Counted from the stretch's first letter, positions 24,621-37,690 are shown. The stretch is DNA of 64,000 nucleotides from Oasisia sp. SBJ-2009 (GCA_964017155.1 OZ024857.1:13076784-13140783); one strand, 5' to 3'. Numbers and translations are program-made. Notes: generated by a model from the sequence alone, not told the origin.

Positions 24621-25594
24621 GATTTGAGGTGGTCTTAGTGTGTCTTCAGGGGTGACAAGATGCGTCTGCTATGGATTCACTGGGGTTTAAGTGCCCATTA
24701 TGGGCAGGATTCGTGGACAGGTAATGATCCGACAGTAACGAGCGGGAAATAATGGATCAACACCTTATGGGCCCAGTGACAAGGCATCTCACTTTTCACC
24801 ACCGACAAACCCCACTCGATCAAACGGCTGACAATCCACGCACCCACAGTGAGGCGACAGACGAACCGAACTGTCCACCGGCTCTAGACAATGCCACAAG
24901 AGCCAGGAATCTGCAACTGTGAACTAGTGGAGATATGGTGAATGATGCCTTAGAGCAAAGGGGATATTAAGTAAACTTTTTTGATTGAACAGTGCTCAAT
25001 TTCATGTTAGGTTCCTCCCTCTGTACTTATTGTGACACATGTTACAAACACAACATGAATCTGGACTTTCATCTACACTTTAGGATACATTCTACTACAC
25101 GTATTCCACATTTGTCTACTATTCATCTTTTTGTAAGTCCCCTTGTAATAGGATGACTGAGTAAAGACGGAAATTTAAAACATTTTAATATATACTCACA
25201 CTGCTACCCTTCTTATAACTGAATGACAATACACATAAATGTACTATTATTTCGTACTGTTTTTATCCATAATACAAGAGTTGGGAAATAATATGCTGAA
25301 CTTACCTTGGCAATTGCTCAAATTCAAATGCCGTAAAAAGTATGATCTAACATTGGATATCTAATGTCAAGGTCAACATATTTTATCTGTGGAAAGAACA
25401 ATGTCTTAACTTTATTTTAAGATTAGCATCAATGCTCTAGGACCCTCAAGGCCAAAGTTGTGGCAGTATATATGTAAAGAGGTTAAGAGGGCACTAGAAG
25501 TGTCAAAGTGACAATATACACAACTATGCAATCCGCCCTAACACTACAAGCCATACATGTGGCATATGCAAATATACAACATGAGAATGTTCTC
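24621..25594. other. Intergenic, nothing recognised
   Basis: Unique DNA with no supported gene or repeat. Confidence 0.5.
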
Positions 25595-25797
25595 GAGTGA
25601 TAATTTTTACTCATTTCACAGACAATTTAACTTTTCCTGTGTCGTTTCGGCTGCATTCAGCAGTGTACCTCAGGTGGCTACCACCAGATGGCGATGCAGT
25701 AGCTGTTCCATGGTAGCCGTCTGAAGAAGACAGCTGAAAGCAGCCAAACACGACTGAAACAGTTTATTTAACTGTGAAATAAGTAAAAACATCACTC
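25595..25797. mobile_element. 203-bp palindromic (foldback) MITE
   Basis: The two halves are inverted copies. GAGTGATAATTTTTACTCAT at the left pairs with GAGTGATGTTTTTACTTAT (minus strand of the right end). GTCGTTTCGGCTGCATTCAGC (25641-25661) pairs with the inverse of 25733-25754, and GGCTACCA (25676) with TGGTAGCC (25711). The whole can fold into one long hairpin with no coding capacity. No target duplication could be assigned. Confidence 0.78.
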
Positions 25798-26094
25798 ACT
25801 TCAGTGTTCCGTGGGGTACTATCATGGGGGCGGGGTTAGGGTGAGCTGAGCAAGCACTAAAGACGTGGTACAATGTTATGGGGGTGTGCCCCAAAAACTA
25901 TTTTTAAGACTAGCTTCAAATGGTGCAAATGAAGTATGTTTTAACCTATTCCCCGGCATATAGTGTGGAAAAAATTAAAAGTTAGCGTGTTTGTAGTATT
26001 ATTTGTAAGTAATCAGCGGGGATAGGTATAAAGTGGCAAATTTTGGGTGAGGTGGCTTAGTAAAACAGCAAGATGGCCCACCTTATATATATAC

Positions 26095-26096
<2 letters not shown>
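25798..26096. other. Short intergenic spacer
   Basis: A GC-richer stretch (GGGGGCGGGGTTAGGG near 25826) then AT-rich DNA; nothing coding. Confidence 0.5.
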
Positions 26097-26125
<29 letters not shown>

Positions 26126-26327
26126 TGTATGTATGTATGTATGTATGTATGTATGTATGTATGTATGTATGTATGTATGTATGTATGTATGTATGTATGT
26201 ATGTATGTATGTATGTATGTATGTATGTATGTATGTATGTATGTATGTATGTATGTATGTATGTATGTATGTATGTATGTATGTATGTATGTATGTATGT
26301 ATGTATGTATGTATGTATGTATGTATG

Positions 26328-26368
<41 letters not shown>
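26097..26368. repeat. Compound microsatellite (TATG)n(AT)n
   Basis: About 59 uninterrupted TATG units, then about 18 AT units. Spurious Met-Tyr-Val-Cys frames arise here. Confidence 0.97.
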
Positions 26369-26370
<2 letters not shown>

Positions 26371-27729
26371 CATAACTGCCAAGAACCTTCCTAATTTTGA
26401 AAACTTTATAATATCTTGAATGTTAGTTTTTAGCGTTTACTAGAAGCTAGAAAGGTTACAAAATTACAATGCGTAAGTTATTTATTTCTATGCAACTTTA
26501 CGCAATACTAAATATAAGTTTTTGCAAGAAGGATTTGTAGAGTCATGAATCAACAGCAGACAAAGCTTCACAGCAGTTACAGTTCTGTTGTGATGAACAG
26601 TGCTAGGTACACGCCGATACGCTCTTGAAAAACAAGACACTCACTGGGAATTTCCAACAAAAATTCCACTCGCTACATTTATAAACGAGGTCTATTTATT
26701 ATAAAATACACACTTTATGAATAACAGACGTTCTAAAAAGTAGCCCCAGCAAAGAATAACCTATGTTGTCACGTTAGCCTTGCCCCTTCACCTTCTATGG
26801 TGTCTGCTTCTTTTAGGTTGAGACCACAACATGTGAAATGCATGTTTTAGTTAAGGCTGAACGACTGATTAATTTACGTTTGTCTTTTAGTGGCCAACTA
26901 CAAAACTACCCCACAGTGGATAGGGATAAGGCCTTTAATGTGACCATTTATGACACGTATCAACATATATTGGAATAAAACAAAGCAGTAGGAATGTATC
27001 AAACTGTCACTGGTACATAACTTTTGTCTTGATTTGACAATCCAACATTACCAGTCTATTGGTGACCATATCAAATAATTGACAGGAAATAAAACTAACA
27101 GTAGTAACAATAGTTAGGAAAAGAAAATATATCATCAGAGCCATTTGCTTTAGTTTAAGAATGTTAACGGACATACTTTGCAGCGTTGATTGGTAATGTT
27201 TGTGGTTTGTCAAGTAAACATCAATGATCATCATCTGCAGATGGCTCACCCGTAAAGTCACCAATTTTAATCAACCATCTCCGAAGACACCTGGCGGCAC
27301 CAATCACTGATTATGATATGTCACTTCTCTCCCTTTCAGTGCCTATTTCGTCATGATATAGTGACAACTGTTACAAAACTATTCTAACAGTAGTGCAACG
27401 GGAAGACAGCTATCGGTATATATCACAATGGTAAGCAGTCCCTTATTAGCGGCATTAAACACTAGCATAACATATAATTACATATTTATTGTATCAGACT
27501 ATATTTTAAAGTTTTTTCCAATAAATATATTTCTTAGTGTGACTACATCACTACCGTGTAACAATAATCACAATCGGTTTCACAAAATTACGTAATTACA
27601 GACCTTGTTTTTGACAAGGTAACATGTTTTGTGTAACACCTGAAAGTCTTACCTTCTGCAAGAGTTCCGATCACTATTGCAAGTTTAGTGTCTGTAATCA
27701 ACCAAGGTACACCCAGCGCTGTATTTATC
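26369..27729. other. AT-rich intergenic, nothing recognised
   Basis: Only short frames without domain signatures. Confidence 0.55.
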
Positions 27730-28330
27730 CTCTAGCTGCATAATCTTCACGAACACACACACACAAAATTCAAACACTCAGAAAGCTTGGTGCGCACTTG
27801 TGTTTACGTGAACAACACTTTGCCGAACACTGCAGACGGAATATGAATTCAGTCCAACCGACAACGCCACTGCCACAAACAGACGAACGTAGGGGGTGCC
27901 ACATGTGTATATCCAGCGACACTCATTACAGTCAGAATCACAATAGTTAGCAGCCATTGTAGCGAAATGACAAAGGCAGACGGGGATTATTCGGTGAGCG
28001 TCTTTGTTGGCCGAGCTGGCCCCCAACAATGCTTGTTGTCTTGTTCCATGCAGGGCAATGCGCCGCTCTAAAGGAAATTGCACCTAACAATGCGACTCGC
28101 GAGGAGACCAAATAGAATCGGAGAAATAATCACTTTTATGGCGGACAATACCCAAGTGATTACAGTCTGTCTTTTCTTACGTTGTATACGCGGCCGTAGT
28201 ACTCGAGCAAAGGCAAGATTCACGCGGCCTTTATCTCCGGCGTGCCTAGCATTACAACTGTTTGCCAGCACTACAACAATGCAGCACTAATGCGGCAAGA
28301 CATGCCTAATTAAGCAGCCAGACAATAACA
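27730..28330. promoter_or_regulatory. CpG-rich island, candidate conserved noncoding element
   Basis: About 600 bp with many CpGs, including GTATACGCGGCCGTAGTAC, ATTCACGCGGCC, CACTAATGCGGC and GCCTAATTAAGCAGCC. Frames on both strands are short and conflicting. Regulatory function is inferred from composition and motif content. Confidence 0.28.
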
Positions 28331-29055
28331 ACTACAGCATCCCTGTAGGTCCTGTGAGTTTATTTCATGTGCGAGACAAAAAGCAGCACTAATTGCAGAA
28401 GAACAATGTCCAAAACAGGGGCAGGTAATCTTGTGCATTCAGTCGCGCCATTCAATGTTGTCCTGGCATGGGACAACGGTGTATGCGTGTTTACCTTAAA
28501 GTCTCACTAAGTTGGACAGTAACAAGACATAGTCTAGTGACAGAGTGATCTCCGTACAGCCACACATATCCTCAGATGTCATAAAAATAAATCACAAAAT
28601 TTGACTAATCACAAACTGTGCCTGTGTTGCTGTGTCGTATCAGTGCATTATCTTATCTCGTCATCGTGTAGCAGCATATGTCACACGTCATAAGATGTCA
28701 GGAGGTCATCTTAATAAGCTGTCTTGATGTGGTAGTCTTATCTAGTGACACTCATGTCAATGTGTGAATGTCAACCAATTTAACGTGGCACTGAAGAATT
28801 GTCTTTTCAACAGTTATTTTAACATTTGGCAATTGTACCGGTAATTATGTAATTACACATTTACTTTTATTTATTTATTATTATAACTAATATATAGCTA
28901 TTATTCCAATAAATTGGCATTTATTTATTTATATTTTGTTCTGGGAGGGAAAGAAGATACACTATAGAGAGAATTTGAGCTGATGGCTGACACACTGTGT
29001 CACTCAGGCTCATCTACTGTGACAGTTAATATCAAAGAGAGCCTATTCTGGAGTC
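28331..29055. other. Intergenic, nothing recognised
   Basis: Unique DNA, AT-rich toward 28850-28940. Confidence 0.5.
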
Positions 29056-29250
29056 ACCATAAGGTGATGGTCAGAAGCTACCATTAGGTGATGGTTGGAA
29101 TCTACCCTAAGCTAAAGTGATGGTTGGAAGCTACCATAAGGTGATGGTCAGAAGCTACCATAAGGTGATGGTTGGAAGCTACCATAAGGTGATGGTCAGA
29201 AGCTACCATAAGATGATGGTCTGGACTAGCCATAATATGATGGCTGGAGC
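29056..29250. repeat. 24-bp minisatellite, about 8 units
   Basis: The unit ACCATAAGGTGATGGT(TGG/CAG)AAGCT is repeated about eight times. GATGGTTGG and GATGGTCAG units roughly alternate, suggesting a 48-bp higher-order unit. The Ser-Tyr-His-Lys frames across it are repeat translations. Confidence 0.9.
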
Positions 29251-30579
29251 CACAAAAAGGAATAAGGACAAGATCTGGAGCCATCACAAAAACTTGCACC
29301 TGCAACCTTTGAAACACTGTTCTAACACCCCTGCCACCTTCACAACTCTCCTGCCACTCATCTAACACTCGGGACTGCCACCTTTGCAACACTCCCGTCA
29401 CCGTTCGAACACACGGCGCAGCAAAAAAATGTCACAGTTGTCGTGACGATTTAGTGGGAAAAGTAGTAACAATATCCTATTGCAACAATGATATCTTCAT
29501 TGACATCTGCTCGCTGGCAGGATGTCCCGATTGACGGGTGCTACGTTTCACTGCCACCCACGCTGACATCTTCACCCACAACTGGCTGCTGACTGTGTGA
29601 TGTCACTCGTAAGGGTATGACGATCTTCACTTGACGACAGAGCACAGTGTATACAGGTTGACCGAATGGAAGGTCATCACTGCTCAAGTGTTGACTGTTC
29701 TTCTAGGAAACGACTTTGGACGCGCGATAATCACCTTGACGTGAAGAAGCACTCCTGTGCAGCCTGCAAAATCACGCTGGCTGGTATCAAACATTCGGTG
29801 GGTGTCGACTAGCTTTGTACGTGCCCGCTTCACTGTGTCTGTGTATGTAGTATGCTGACCTATTCACACAATAGGAGGCACTCGTGGTGGAGAGCACAGA
29901 CGGCTTTCAATTGTTTGCTCGTGTTTATTTCGATGCCACACATTGAGCAGAACCCGGCCGTCGAGTGATGCTGTCATCATGCGGCCAGCCGACACTTAGG
30001 GCGATGAACTTCACGAAGTAAACCTACTCTACGTTCACCTAACATTTCACCTTTAAACAGACGGCCTCTTCACAAAGGGTTCACCTTCAAAAGTTGCAAC
30101 ATCACAGCAATTACCAGTTATGTTACAAATGGATATTTAGAGACAAAAAATATTAAGAGAGGACTATTTAGTTGCAAAGCATCGCAAAATGTACCAATTT
30201 GAGGTAACAATGTCACTTCAGTTATAACATTAATTAAATTAAATTATTGTTGCAATATAAATTTATTTTTATTATTTTCATTTACTCCAATATGTTTGCT
30301 TTATAAAAAAAATGCATCCTTCAAGATAGATTGCACTACAATATACATTCTGTTCGCTATTTGCCAAAGGGTAATATTTGACTACAGAAACCTGAAGAAA
30401 ATGTTTCCAATATCCTGTTTAAAGGATATAACAACATTTTAGCCAAATGCAAGGAATGTTAGACAAGCTTATTCATCCTCCAGCTTTTAGAAACTATTAC
30501 ATGAAAGCATTTGATAATCTTAGGTTGAGTAATTAATAAACATACAACGTTGAGCTGACTCTCATTTCAACAGGCCTTG
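29251..30579. other. Intergenic
   Basis: 29320-29400 has three loose repeats of CTGCCAC...CAACACT type. The rest is unique, moderately CpG-bearing to 30000 and AT-rich after, with no gene recognised. Confidence 0.45.
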
Positions 30580-31010
30580 CTTTGACTGGTGCTAATTAGA
30601 CACAAGTTGGCATCGCAGTACACAGGTTAATTATGCACCTGCATAGCCAAGGTGTCAGCCTGTCACTGTCATACAAAGGTAAGATTTCAATTAGATCGTA
30701 CCACTGATCTCCGTTTGAGCCTTGTGTATCTCCCACACATTGTATCAGGTCGACAAATAGCTGGGATCCTAGTTACCAGCTACACTGCATATACACGCCA
30801 GTATTTGTCCAGACAATAAAGCAAATCCATCAATCAATTCACAATGGATGCTTGGTTATATGTCTGGCCGTTATGATATTAATTATGGGATATCGAGCAG
30901 CGAAAGTTGAGCAACAATATCGCGGGCCACACCCAATTTGGCAAGCGCCCAGGAACGAGAGAATGATCTATTGCGGCATGACTCCAAGTCAAATGGTATT
31001 GTTTCATCTG
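30580..31010. promoter_or_regulatory. Candidate conserved noncoding island
   Basis: Contains GGTGCTAATTAGACAC, GGTTAATTATGCACC, ATGATATTAATTATGGG and CAATATCGCGGGCC. It is dense in homeodomain-type cores, with no coding frame. Confidence 0.25.
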
Positions 31011-32359
31011 TTTTTGTAAGGTTAACGATTTTTAATGACAAGAGTGGGTGGGTGTTTTCACACTAGGCGAGAAAAAAAGGCAACAAGTTGGGTAAAAAGT
31101 GTTGAATATTGAAGTGTAAGTACTGTCAACATTTGTCTCTTTACTAGCCACAGTTGTTTAGGAGGCTAGTGAACAAGTGTGTTCTCACACGACATAAGTA
31201 GTAATAAGTAACATCACAGACACTTCTTAGTTACGATGCATTTGGCCGACTTAATGCAAACTAATTGGCATGTAACATGTATGCATAAATTTATATGTCA
31301 CCATTATTAGCACGGTGAACCCACCATGCAGTAGAAAACCATAGTAGCTAAGAAATTGTTAATATAAAATTTAATAAAATGTTAAATTCCATAACAAATC
31401 ATTTTAAATAACATTCGATTAGCTTGACTGGCATTTTGCCTAAATAAAATATGTTCAGTTTTGACCATAACTTTTTCAATTATTTTGTGCATTACGAGTT
31501 ACACAAAATCAAAGGTAGACAAACAGCATTTTGGGGTCTAAGGATTAATACAAACCACTGAAAGATGTGATGCAACAGGCATGTGACACTTATGTGACAC
31601 TTATTGCTGTCAACAACAGACATCTATGAAAATTGTCTAACACTTTACGCTGACACTAAACAATAGTATAGTTATTAGACTACATGGCACGGACAATGGT
31701 ATATGATGGCTAAATAAATGAAACTGGCCTCCCCCAGTAGTACATAATTGGGTAAAATGTTGATTATATTTATGTATTCCTGTGAACGACACTGCAACAA
31801 CAAATGACGTCCAATGTCCAGCACACCTGGTCAACGTGGTGCTAAACTGTGGTCCTACATAACTCACGACAGCTCACTGCTTCATTGACCAGTCTTTTAG
31901 ACCTATCAAGCTATTGGATGTGACATCAAATAGGTCCCACTACACCACTAACAAACCAAAATATGTCAGACTCTCTGAAGCAAAACAACCTCTCAAATTC
32001 CACTATATGCTAAACATATCCACGAGGTCAGAGTCGCAAACAGAAACACGTCCTATAATATGTACACACATATGTTACGTCCATTTTCTCAAGAAACACA
32101 CAGAGGAACATGTAGAGGAGATTTTGTTTATAAGAAACACATTTAAAAATAATGAAAAGTAAAGTAAAATTGAAGGAAAAAAAGCTGCACTGGTTTTAAT
32201 TCATAGGCACAACTATTTCTTCTGAAATAAATTAAAGCAAGTATGAGAAACTTCATCCCAACTGTCAACAAGAGGAGAACAGTCCTGAATAACAAAGACA
32301 GAAGGTCGTCAGATTAATGAGGGACACAGTTATCTGTGTAGCAATAAACCACACCAAAT
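31011..32359. other. AT-rich intergenic, nothing recognised
   Basis: No supported feature; frames at 31637-31867 and 31914-32162 carry no domain. Confidence 0.55.
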
Positions 32360-32640
32360 TTACTATACTAATTAATTAATGACGCAGCAGGGACATAAAA
32401 CATTCCATCAATGCAACAGGGCTGCAGATGTTAATTAAGAGCGTTATCTTGGTGGTGGCGTAATTTTCACAACGGTATTCGAACAACGTAATCGGTTTTA
32501 TCAGCTTCAGTGCCGATGCAGCAAGGGTCAAAGATGTTAAGGCAACGCAGGGAAACAGATTGCGCAAAGTCATGATTGTAGTAACGGTGTAGCATACTTG
32601 GATAAAAAGCTGCATTACTAAGATCTGGCCTGGCCATGGC
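32360..32640. promoter_or_regulatory. Candidate conserved noncoding island
   Basis: Contains ACTAATTAATTAATGACG, GATGTTAATTAAGAGCG and GTGGCGTAATTTTCAC within a CpG-bearing block. Regulatory nature is inferred. Confidence 0.22.
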
Positions 32641-32847
32641 AATTCGTTGTAGATTTCACAGAAGATAATTTTAGTGGCCTATTGCATCAGTGGGGTTGAT
32701 ATTCTAAGTGTGCCTCTTTACTTAGTGATAGAATCTGTTTTTCAACACATGACATCCATCCTATTATTCTAGCTTATTTGTGCATGTGTCTAGTTAGGTT
32801 TGATAACAAATTTGTCAAATGATTATTACTTTTGAAAATGAAAAGGT

Positions 32848-32892
<45 letters not shown>

Positions 32893-32895
32893 CTC
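32848..32895. repeat. (CT)n microsatellite
   Basis: About 20 CT units, followed by loosely repeated CTCTCTATGT words to about 32970. Confidence 0.93.
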
Positions 32896-32970
32896 TCGCT
32901 CTCCCGCTCTCTCGTTCTCTATATCTCTCTATGTCTCTCTATGTCTCTCTATGTCTCTAGTTTTTCTCTC

Positions 32971-34078
32971 TTTATATATATATAACCTAATATATAACCT
33001 AATAATGTAACCTAATATATATATAGTGTATATATAAATAAATAATATTTAAGGCCGTTAGCAAAATATTTCACATAGCCAAGTGACAGACATGTCGATA
33101 TAAATATAAACGATGTTTCATCTCTGCGTAACTTTCCTATATGAAATAGTAAAACAAATAGAACATAGAAATACTGCTGTCATCTACTTATACAAACAAT
33201 AAACTGAAGTAAACTTTAAGAAACACCTACGCATAATCCACTTGTATATAACCCCCCAAAAGAACGGGCTCTTTGAACTACGACTCTGCAAGACCAAACA
33301 ATATGCATGTCAACCTTCTCAAATGCCACGGGAACAATAAAAACGAATGCAAGATATATATAGCATCGTAAATCGCGGAGATATATAGCTCTGGGAAGCC
33401 CAGTGACAACGGGAAAACCCCCAAATCTTCATTGTTCTTGCCGCAAACCAACCCCCACAATTGTTCCACGACGGCCAACCCTGCATGAGTGTTACGCATT
33501 AACCTACAACTTTATACCATCAAACCAGGGAGTCACCGTCAACGAGTTACCCTGGGTGTCAACATGGCGGCAAGTCATGTGAGTAAATGTCCTTCACAGT
33601 GCGTGGTTCTGGACACACAACAGGGTGAACCAGGCCAGTTTACCCTCTGGTCGACTGTTGGCCTTTTGTACTACCCCTGTTGTCTCCGAGGAAGAAGGAG
33701 ACAGCTGAGACAGCATCCACTCAGTGGCTGGTTGTTGACAGACAACACCTTTTGTCTTATCCCCAGGCACTGGTGACAGGTCCACACAATCACACACACT
33801 CACCCATAATGATTTAATTATATGATGGGACGCAAACACCATGGCATGTTTTACAACACCCTTTTTAAAACTGTTCAAGAGATACATGTCACTGTGAACA
33901 ACCAATGATTTATAGGCATGCATAATTGTCTATAATTTATAATTAGTTATCTGGTTAAATTATAATTCACTGATGTTTAATTAATTATAGCGTTTTATTG
34001 TATGTTTGTTTTGTGTATGATAATCTGTTTAATTTTATATGATAATTTAAATATGTTATAATATATATATATTTATAT
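32971..34078. other. Intergenic
   Basis: CCTAATATATAA recurs three times at 32986-33025. 33530-33790 is GC-richer with a 95-codon plus-strand frame lacking any domain. An ATG in good context at 33563 followed by GTGAGT (33578) looks exon-like, but nothing downstream supports it. Confidence 0.4.

Positions 34079-34163
<85 letters not shown>
34079..34163. repeat. (AT)n microsatellite
   Basis: About 35-40 AT units, preceded by CATACATACATA. Confidence 0.95.
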
Positions 34164-34164
<1 letters not shown>

Positions 34165-35059
34165 CTATATATATGTATTTTATTTATTTAAATTTAATAT
34201 TTATTAATTCTATTTAAAGCAATATATAACTGTAGACATGTGAGTATGCTGTCATGATTATGTTGACAATTGTAGCAACTGACAATGCATTAATTAGTAA
34301 TCCAAACTTGCAAGAATGAATCACTCTCCCCAGTATTTGAAGATTGACAAATAAATTCACTGGGGTTTCCAGTGTCCTGCTATTACACACATCGTATAGG
34401 AAAAGAGTATGTCTCAGACATGTTTATTGGAAGCAAACCCCATTGTACACCCGGCCAAGGGCAGAAAATGAAGACATTTGCAAAACATCATAAATACTGG
34501 CCAGCATAAAATTAAAGTCATAGGTGCCTGTATACATTCCACATCACACCTTTGCAAACAAATGCCACTCAGTCACACATGATCCGTAATGAGTGCACAC
34601 AAAACATCTGTGCCACTCCAACGCAGCAAAGTCACGACACAAATGCCACACTGACAGTGAGGACACCGACAATGACACAGTGACAGTGAGGACACCGGCA
34701 ATGACACGGTGACAGACACAGTTCTGCCTTACCTATACGGCGTGTCCTAGTTTTCCCAGCCTGCTGGCGGCTGAGTCGTCATGGGTGTGTTAGTCGAATC
34801 TTCTACAAGATCCCCGTCAGTTTCCTGCAAGGCAGAAACAGTCGTCCATAAGATTAAGACAATGTCCTCCAATCCCACCAAAACAGGAGCACTGAGGCAA
34901 GGAACACGGGCTAACCTTCTATTGCTCCTCTCGTGGAAGACACCCAGTTGGACACACACAGACACTGACACATGTACACAAGAGCCGTGAACACAAGTGC
35001 AAACTGTCGGACGCTCTATCTGTGCACAGCGGCAACGTCTACATAACAATAGCTGAATC
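34164..35059. other. Intergenic; 29-bp tandem duplication at 34652-34709
   Basis: GACAGTGAGGACACCGNCAA plus TGACACNGT occurs twice in tandem. No gene recognised; frames on both strands at 34747-35049 lack domains. Confidence 0.5.
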
Positions 35060-35600
35060 AGAACGTCAAGGCATTGGCCATGAAAGAATACATGACAATG
35101 TCTTGGCTGTCGCTAGATCAATGCTGGCGGCGAATGAATGCGGCCATAACAACCCTGCTCCGATACAGCGTCGCCGGCCACAACAATACCGCGGGGCTTC
35201 ACAATTGCAAATTCACTGCGTTCGTGCCATGTTTGTTTATTTCTTTTCAGCCGCGCACACACACGCATTGTGACACATTTCTAAGGGGTTGCAGCACAGC
35301 CACACCGAGCGGAACGCTTGCCGCACAATTTATCAATGCCCACACAATGCGACGGCCACAAAATCACAATCGTCGCGGAATAATGATTACGATCGCTGTG
35401 CGACGGTGCACGGATCGCCGGGCGACTGATCCGATCTCCGGCTACATGCTACAGTATCAAAGGTGGGGGCTCGGGTCATCAGATTGCAACACCCGTCAGT
35501 TTCCAAGAGGAATTCCTCATCACAATCCGACACAAAGCCTGACATCCTTCACACAATGGACGTGTAGCACCTTTAGAAACGCCGCACAATGAAACGCACA
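35060..35600. promoter_or_regulatory. CpG-rich island, candidate conserved noncoding element
   Basis: Over 500 bp with many CpGs, including GGCGGCGAATGAATGCGGCC, ACAATACCGCGGGGC and CGCGGAATAATGATTACGATC. The 172-codon plus-strand frame has no recognisable domain and overlaps conflicting frames, so noncoding is favoured, but an exon cannot be excluded. Confidence 0.27.
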
Positions 35601-36668
35601 GGTGACTGCATCGCCGTGCATGGGGAGGGGTGAATACTACACAAATGTGCCCTGATGTAGCATTCGTTTTGACAGAGACGGCACTGTTTTGAACAATGTG
35701 TGGCGCACACAGGGGGCTTAAGAAACGCCAACGCTGCTACACCATCACGCACAGAGCACAAGTAACACACCAAAAACAAATTGCTACTAGCAAGATATAT
35801 ATATCTATATATTCCTGTAACGACTGCAATAACAAATGCCTCTCTCCATTAGTTTGACTCTGCATTGCTCAACACAGAGAAACTTATTTTAATTCTATCC
35901 ACAGTACGTAATGACATATTACAAAACAACTTTCATTGAGATGAAGACACGCACTTTATTATGTATTACAGAACATATAATCATTATAATGACACTTACA
36001 AATATATAAAAATATTACATTTAACTATCTCACAGCCATCCAAGGAGCAAGTACCAACAGTACCAAATATTAAAACTCAGTACTTATATCATAAACTCAG
36101 GTACGTCAAAGGCCCCCTTAGAAAAGCATACCTGTGATCTATATATGACACTCCTTATTGTGTGAAACACATCGCCACTTGACAGTACAACCGCCACTCC
36201 GAAGAAGTGGCAAATGCAGATAGAAAGAAGCGAGTGAACCACGGAGGAGATGCACTTATGCTACCCCAAAGTTAGCATGCTCCTTTTAACTCGGGTTGCA
36301 TGCTAGGGTGTATACCGTAGCCGGATGAACCTGTCACGCAGGCAGCGTTGAAGACAGACTGTGTGGTGTCGTGTTCACACTGTTCTCATAACAAGTGGAG
36401 GTGTGGCCCCTTTTTCGCACAATACGCGACCCACTTACAAATAAAGACCCTGTCCATCCCCCTTCACCCCCCCCAACCCACCCGCAGACAACGGCCATTC
36501 AGCCATTGTGAGCGCACAAACTGTGACAGTCGCCCAGTGCCAGGCAGACACAGTCTGCATGTCTTTATGCGGCCAACAATGCAGGTTTATTCTTAGGTTG
36601 TTTGTCAAAAAGTTGCCATTTATTCTTCTTTTCGGCATGCACCTGTTTGAAACTGGATCCCAGAGGGA
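35601..36668. other. Intergenic, nothing recognised
   Basis: Unique DNA; a C8 run near 36465. Confidence 0.5.
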
Positions 36669-36678
36669 GGCGTGTGTG

Positions 36679-36723
<45 letters not shown>

Positions 36724-36751
36724 GCGCGCGCGCGAGTGTGTGTGTGTGTGT
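36669..36751. repeat. Compound microsatellite (GT)n(GTGC)n(GC)n
   Basis: GT, then about seven GTGC units, then a CGCG run, then GT again. An alternating purine-pyrimidine tract of this kind is prone to Z-DNA. Confidence 0.93.
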
Positions 36752-36889
36752 ACATGTAATTACACAGCTAAACTACAGCAATACAATGTCATATAGATCT
36801 GCAACAAACCAGCAGTATCCCGAGACACACTATGTACAAAACGCCCCTGCCATTCTGAATGGCAACAGCTCTACTAAGGTACAACTTAG

Positions 36890-37690
36890 AGACACCACAA
36901 CTTTAACTCATGCCACAGCAGCTCTAGCCATCTCCAGCTCCAAGCAGCTGAATTTCTTATGCCTGAGCATCACTAAGCCACAACAGCTGTTAAGGCAGCC
37001 ACAACAAATTCATGTTTTAAGCTCTAAGCCATTGTGACTTAGAGCCACGGCAGCTCTAAGCCTCAGTAGTTCTAAGTTTCAGCTGCTCCACACCACAATA
37101 ACTCTAAGCTCTCATAGCTCTAAGTCACAGCAGCTCTAAGCCAAAATACTTCTACAACACAGCAGCTGTAAGGCAAAGCAGCTCCACAACACAGCAGCTC
37201 TAAGCCACAACACAGCAGCTGTAATGCACAGCAGCTCCAAAACACAGCAGCTCTAGGCCACAACACTTTTACAACACAGCAGCTGTAAGGCACAGCACTT
37301 CCACAACACAGCAGCTCTAAGCCACAACACTTCTACAACACAGCAGCTGTAAGGCACAGCACCTCCACAACACAGCAGCTCTAAGCCACAACACTTCTAC
37401 AACACAGCAGCTGTAAGGCACAGCACCTCCACAACACAGCAGCTCTAAGCCACAACACTTCTACAACACAGCAGCTGTAAGGCACAGCAGCTCCACAACA
37501 CAGCAGCTCTAAGCCACAACACAGCAGCTGTAATGCACAGCAGCTCCACAACACAGCAACTCTAAACCACAACACGTCTACAACACAGCAGCTGTAAGGC
37601 ACAGCTCAGCTCTACAACACAGCAGCTGTAAGGCACAGCAGCTCCACAACACAGCAGCCACGGGAGCTTTGGGCCACAACCAAAGCAGTT
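36890..37690. repeat. 64-bp minisatellite made of two related 32-bp halves
   Basis: The best-preserved copies start at 37321, 37385 and 37449, exactly 64 bp apart. One half carries CAACACTTCTACAACACAGC then AGCTGTAAGGCA; the other carries CAGCACCTCCACAACACAGC then AGCTCTAAGC. Upstream (from about 36890) and downstream copies are diverged and of irregular length, sharing CAGCAGCTCTAAG. Confidence 0.9.

Noticed and set aside
25705..25760. Hammerhead-ribozyme-like words (CTGAAGA ... GAAA) in the palindromic MITE
   Set aside because: The conserved CTGATGA core is not present, and there is no proper stem II between the two motifs.
26047..26419. Met-Tyr-Val-Cys repeat frames of about 100-115 codons
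   Set aside because: Translations of the TATG array.
33563..33584. ATGGCGGCAAGTCAT followed by GTGAGT as a first coding exon
   Set aside because: Five codons only. No downstream exon with matching phase or domain could be recognised, and such ATG...GTGAGT pairs are frequent by chance.
35074..35592. 172-codon plus-strand frame in a CpG island
   Set aside because: No domain, low-quality composition and competing frames. Kept as a candidate noncoding island instead.
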